Of a DNA stretch of 8,777 bases, positions 6,912 to 8,777 are shown piece by piece. Source of the DNA: Bacteroidia bacterium (GTDB taxonomy: Bacteria; Bacteroidota; Bacteroidia; Bacteroidales; VadinHA17); contig JAPLEC010000345.1 of assembly GCA_026391515.1 (NCBI GenBank), positions 1 to 8,777 of the forward strand. Reading direction: 5' to 3'. Under the pieces are notes generated by a model. It was not told where the DNA came from. It did no database searches and saw nothing but the letters and a program-made list of their open reading frames with translations. How positions within the stretch are numbered: the first letter of the stretch is position 1; every line of letters starts with the position of its first letter. Both the position numbers and the translations under genes were made by a program.

Positions 6912-7985
6912 ATGACTGCAATGATTTCTTATATCTTTTTACAGCATTACTGGTGGATTATTGTATCACTGCTCGCAAGCCTGCTGGTATTTCTGATGTT
7001 TGTCCAGGGTGGACAGTCAATGATCTTCTCTCTTCCTGGCAATGATTCACAGAAAACAATGATAGTGAATGCATTAGGGAGGAAATGGGAATTCACTTTC
7101 ACTACACTCGTCACTTTTGGTGGTGCTTTCTTTGCCTCTTTCCCGCTCTTTTATGCGACAAGTTTCGGAGGCGCTTACTGGGTCTGGATTGCAATACTCT
7201 TCAGCTTTGTTATTCAGGCAATAGCAAAAAGACTTTTGATATATTTCTGTTCCTTAACGGGGCGCTCGGTCCATTCCTGATAGGTACAGCAGTTGCAACC
7301 TTTTTTACCGGATCCTTTTTCAGTCTCAATTATTTGAACCAGGTTAAATGGGCTACTCCCTGGCATGGACTCGAAGCCCTGATAAACGGCAAAAATCTTG
7401 CTCTGGGACTTGCCGTATTATTCCTTGCAAAGACCAACGGATTGTTGTACATTATTAATTCAATCGAAGATAAGGATCTTATAAACAGATCGGTTAAGAA
7501 ACTGACAATCAACTCGATATCATTTCTTGTTTTCTTTCTTTTCTTTCTGGGAGCACTGCTTTTCTCCAATGGATTTGCAGTTAACGGTGAGACCGGACAA
7601 GTAACGATTGAAAAGTATAAATACCTCCACAACTTAATTCAGATGCCTGTCAGGAGTCGTTTCAGTTTTATACGGAATCGGAACGACAATATTTAAAGCA
7701 AGCAGGAGAGGGATATGGTTTACAGGATCAGGTACCATTCTTGCAGTATTTGCGTTGTTTCTAATTGCAGGATTTAACGAAACTGCCTTTTATCCTTCGG
7801 CTTACGACCTCAACAGCTCTCTGACTATTCGTAATGCATCATCGAGCTTCTTTACTCTTAAAACTATGATGTATGTCTCATTTATAATTCCATTTGTTTT
7901 AGCTTACATCTGGTATGCCTGGAAAGCTATAAGCAAAAAGAGAATCACTGAAGAAGAAATGAATGAAGAAGGGCACATATATTAA
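6912..7985 (+). pseudogene. cydB: Cytochrome bd quinol oxidase subunit II, disrupted by two frame changes
   Basis: CydB is the non-haem partner of CydA. Conserved CydB sequence is present along the whole span but in three blocks. Block 1 (6912 to about 7223) holds the N-terminus, including FLMFVQGG and GRKWEFTFTTLVTFGGAFFA, and ends at IQAI. Block 2 (about 7223-7651, shifted by -1) reads KKTFDIFLFLNGALG, then WHGLEALI, GLAVLFLAK, and ends at NLIQMPV. Block 3 (about 7647-7985, back in the first frame) reads GVVSVLYGIGTTIF, then NETAFYPS, SSLTIRNASSSFFTLKTM, and ends at EEGHIY with TAA 7983-7985. As read, translation from ATG 6912 stops at 7280 after 122 residues. At each junction, residues expected from Bacteroides-type CydB are missing: about 10-12 at the first, including the YEF/YEYR-like loop, and about 8 at the second. 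The blocks sum to about 358 codons against roughly 380 usual. Either a recent pseudogene or a local assembly error. Confidence 0.88.
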
Positions 7986-7990
7986 AGACA

Positions 7991-8101
7991 ATGTACCTGA
8001 CACAAATCCTTCAATACCTTCTCTGGCCGGTACTTATTATAATCACCTGGCTTGCGGTATGGTATGCAGTAAAATACTTTGAAAAAAAATTCCCCGGATA
8101 A
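7991..8101 (+). CDS. Candidate CydX-like small subunit of cytochrome bd
   Basis: A 36-residue ORF starts at ATG five bases after the cydB stop and ends at TAA 8099-8101. It encodes a short N-terminus, MYLTQILQYLLWP, one membrane helix at about residues 9-29 rich in V, L, I, W and A, and a basic C-terminus ending in YFEKKFPG. Size, single helix and position directly behind cydB are those of CydX, the roughly 37-residue subunit that stabilises the haems in E. coli bd-I. There is no convincing residue-by-residue match to E. coli CydX, so the call rests on architecture and context. It could instead be an unrelated one-helix protein. No Shine-Dalgarno sequence is seen; translation may be coupled to cydB. 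Confidence 0.55.
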   Translation: MYLTQILQYLLWPVLIIITWLAVWYAVKYFEKKFPG

Positions 8102-8144
8102 AACCCCGAGGGAAAAACCATAAGAAATCTTTACTGTTTAATCT

Positions 8145-8777
8145 CTATTTGAAAAACAGTGAGATAAGTGAAGCTGTTAAATATAAAGGAATAATCAAAG
8201 GCACGGCACTGACACCGAAAATAACGAATGCAGCTGCGACCATTGCCACCATGATGTACCTTCCTTCATTTCCTTTAAACTTAAAATGAGAAATCTTTAA
8301 GGAGAGCATCGGTATCCTGGTCACCATAAGAAGAGAAAGAATTACTGTGAATATTATCAGAGCAACTTTAGAAACTGTGAATGAAGCGATTATACTGCTG
8401 TCCGAATAATGGCCGGCAATTACAACCGAAACAACAGCAAGAGCATTTGCAGGAGTTGGAAGTCCTTTAAATGATGTAGCCTGGGTTTCGTCGGTATTGA
8501 ATATTGCCAGGCGCAAAGCTGCACAGACAGGCATTATTACAGGTATAAGCAGGATCAAAATTGTTTTAAAGCTGCTGGCATTATACAGCATTGGATCAAT
8601 TAATGCCATCGATGCACCAAGAAGCTGATATAATAAAATTGCAGGTGCAACACCAAAACTTACAACATCAGCAAGAGAATCAAGCTCCTTGCCTATTTCA
8701 GAATACGATTTCAGCAATCTGGCGGAAAAGCCATCCAGAAAATCGAAGATCATAGCAGCCAATATCAGCCATGAGCT
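8145..8777 (-). CDS. pssA: CDP-diacylglycerol–serine O-phosphatidyltransferase, N-terminus outside the window
   Basis: PssA makes phosphatidylserine from CDP-diacylglycerol and serine at the membrane, linking CdsA to Psd. The frame is open to the right edge, so 210 residues are visible plus the stop TAG (8147-8145); about 30-35 N-terminal residues are probably missing. The CDP-alcohol phosphotransferase motif is complete: D15-G16-x2-A19-R20-x8-G29-x3-D33-x3-D37, numbered from the edge. It is followed by ADVVSFGVAPA and F-K-G-L-P-T-P-A, typical of the Bacillus-type synthase (class II), and several membrane helices. A TTG at 8762-8760 is not the start, because good coding sequence continues upstream (SSWLIL before AAMIFDFLDG). 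The gene converges on the cytochrome bd block with a 43-bp gap to the CydX-like ORF, and no strong terminator was found between them. Confidence 0.94.
   Translation of the reverse strand, partial: SSWLILAAMIFDFLDGFSARLLKSYSEIGKELDSLADVVSFGVAPAILLYQLLGASMALIDPMLYNASSFKTILILLIPVIMPVCAALRLAIFNTDETQATSFKGLPTPANALAVVSVVIAGHYSDSSIIASFTVSKVALIIFTVILSLLMVTRIPMLSLKISHFKFKGNEGRYIMVAMVAAAFVIFGVSAVPLIIPLYLTASLISLFFK

Noticed and set aside
7224..7232. Possible programmed -1 frameshift in cydB at GCA AAA AGA
   Set aside because: A slip at the A5 run would join the first two blocks, but conserved residues would still be missing and a second shift in the opposite sense is needed near 7650, with no slippery signal there. 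Deletion explains both sites better.
8090..8114. TTCCC/GGGAA inverted repeat after the CydX-like ORF
   Set aside because: It is five pairs with a 15-base loop and no T-run on either side, so it is not supported as a terminator.
8133..8160. ACTGTTT/AAACAGT inverted repeat at the end of pssA
   Set aside because: The 7-bp AT-rich stem has a 14-base loop, overlaps the end of the coding region and lacks a U-tract. It is probably chance.

Overview
The window looks like chromosome from an AT-rich, largely anaerobic Bacteroidota, most likely of the order Bacteroidales. Supporting signs are the Bacteroidota-type FtsH C-terminus followed directly by cdsA, a DUF4492–cydA–cydB order, CydA/CydB sequences of the Bacteroides kind, mostly weak or absent Shine-Dalgarno sequences, and at least one plausible TTTG-N20-TAnnTTTG promoter. 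No rRNA, tRNA, CRISPR array, insertion sequence or phage gene was seen. Coding density is high and the longest gap without a gene is about 184 bases.

Layout. Positions 2-3224 on the plus strand hold the end of ftsH (membrane AAA+ protease), cdsA (CDP-diacylglycerol synthase, TTG start), psd (phosphatidylserine decarboxylase proenzyme) and an FprA-type flavodiiron protein (O2 or NO reductase). The run ends in a strong symmetrical hairpin terminator at 3217-3247, shared with a convergent hsp20 gene (3266-3688, minus). The 3689-3872 gap between hsp20 and the divergent AI-2E-family permease gene carries three copies of a GACAAWATGGC-type element, two of them forming a perfect 11-bp inverted repeat. 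The permease (3873-5081) is followed on the plus strand by a cytochrome bd block: a DUF4492 small membrane protein, cydA, cydB, and a 36-codon CydX-like ORF at 7991-8101. On the minus strand, pssA (phosphatidylserine synthase) runs off the right edge.

How the genes fit together. CdsA, PssA and Psd are the three consecutive enzymes from phosphatidic acid to phosphatidylethanolamine, so the window holds that whole branch, with pssA set apart and reversed. Between them lies an oxygen and stress block: flavodiiron protein, small heat-shock protein and cytochrome bd quinol oxidase, a combination expected in an anaerobe that scavenges O2.

The most striking observation is that cydB is broken while its neighbours are intact. 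Its conserved sequence runs through frame A, then B, then back to A. At both switches, residues conserved in the family are missing, and the junction bases can be read as one surviving copy of a short direct repeat (GGCAAT at 7217-7222, CTGTC at 7647-7651). This fits two small deletions better than single-base sequencing errors. The second point of interest is the CydX-like ORF directly behind cydB, and the third is the repeated element upstream of hsp20.
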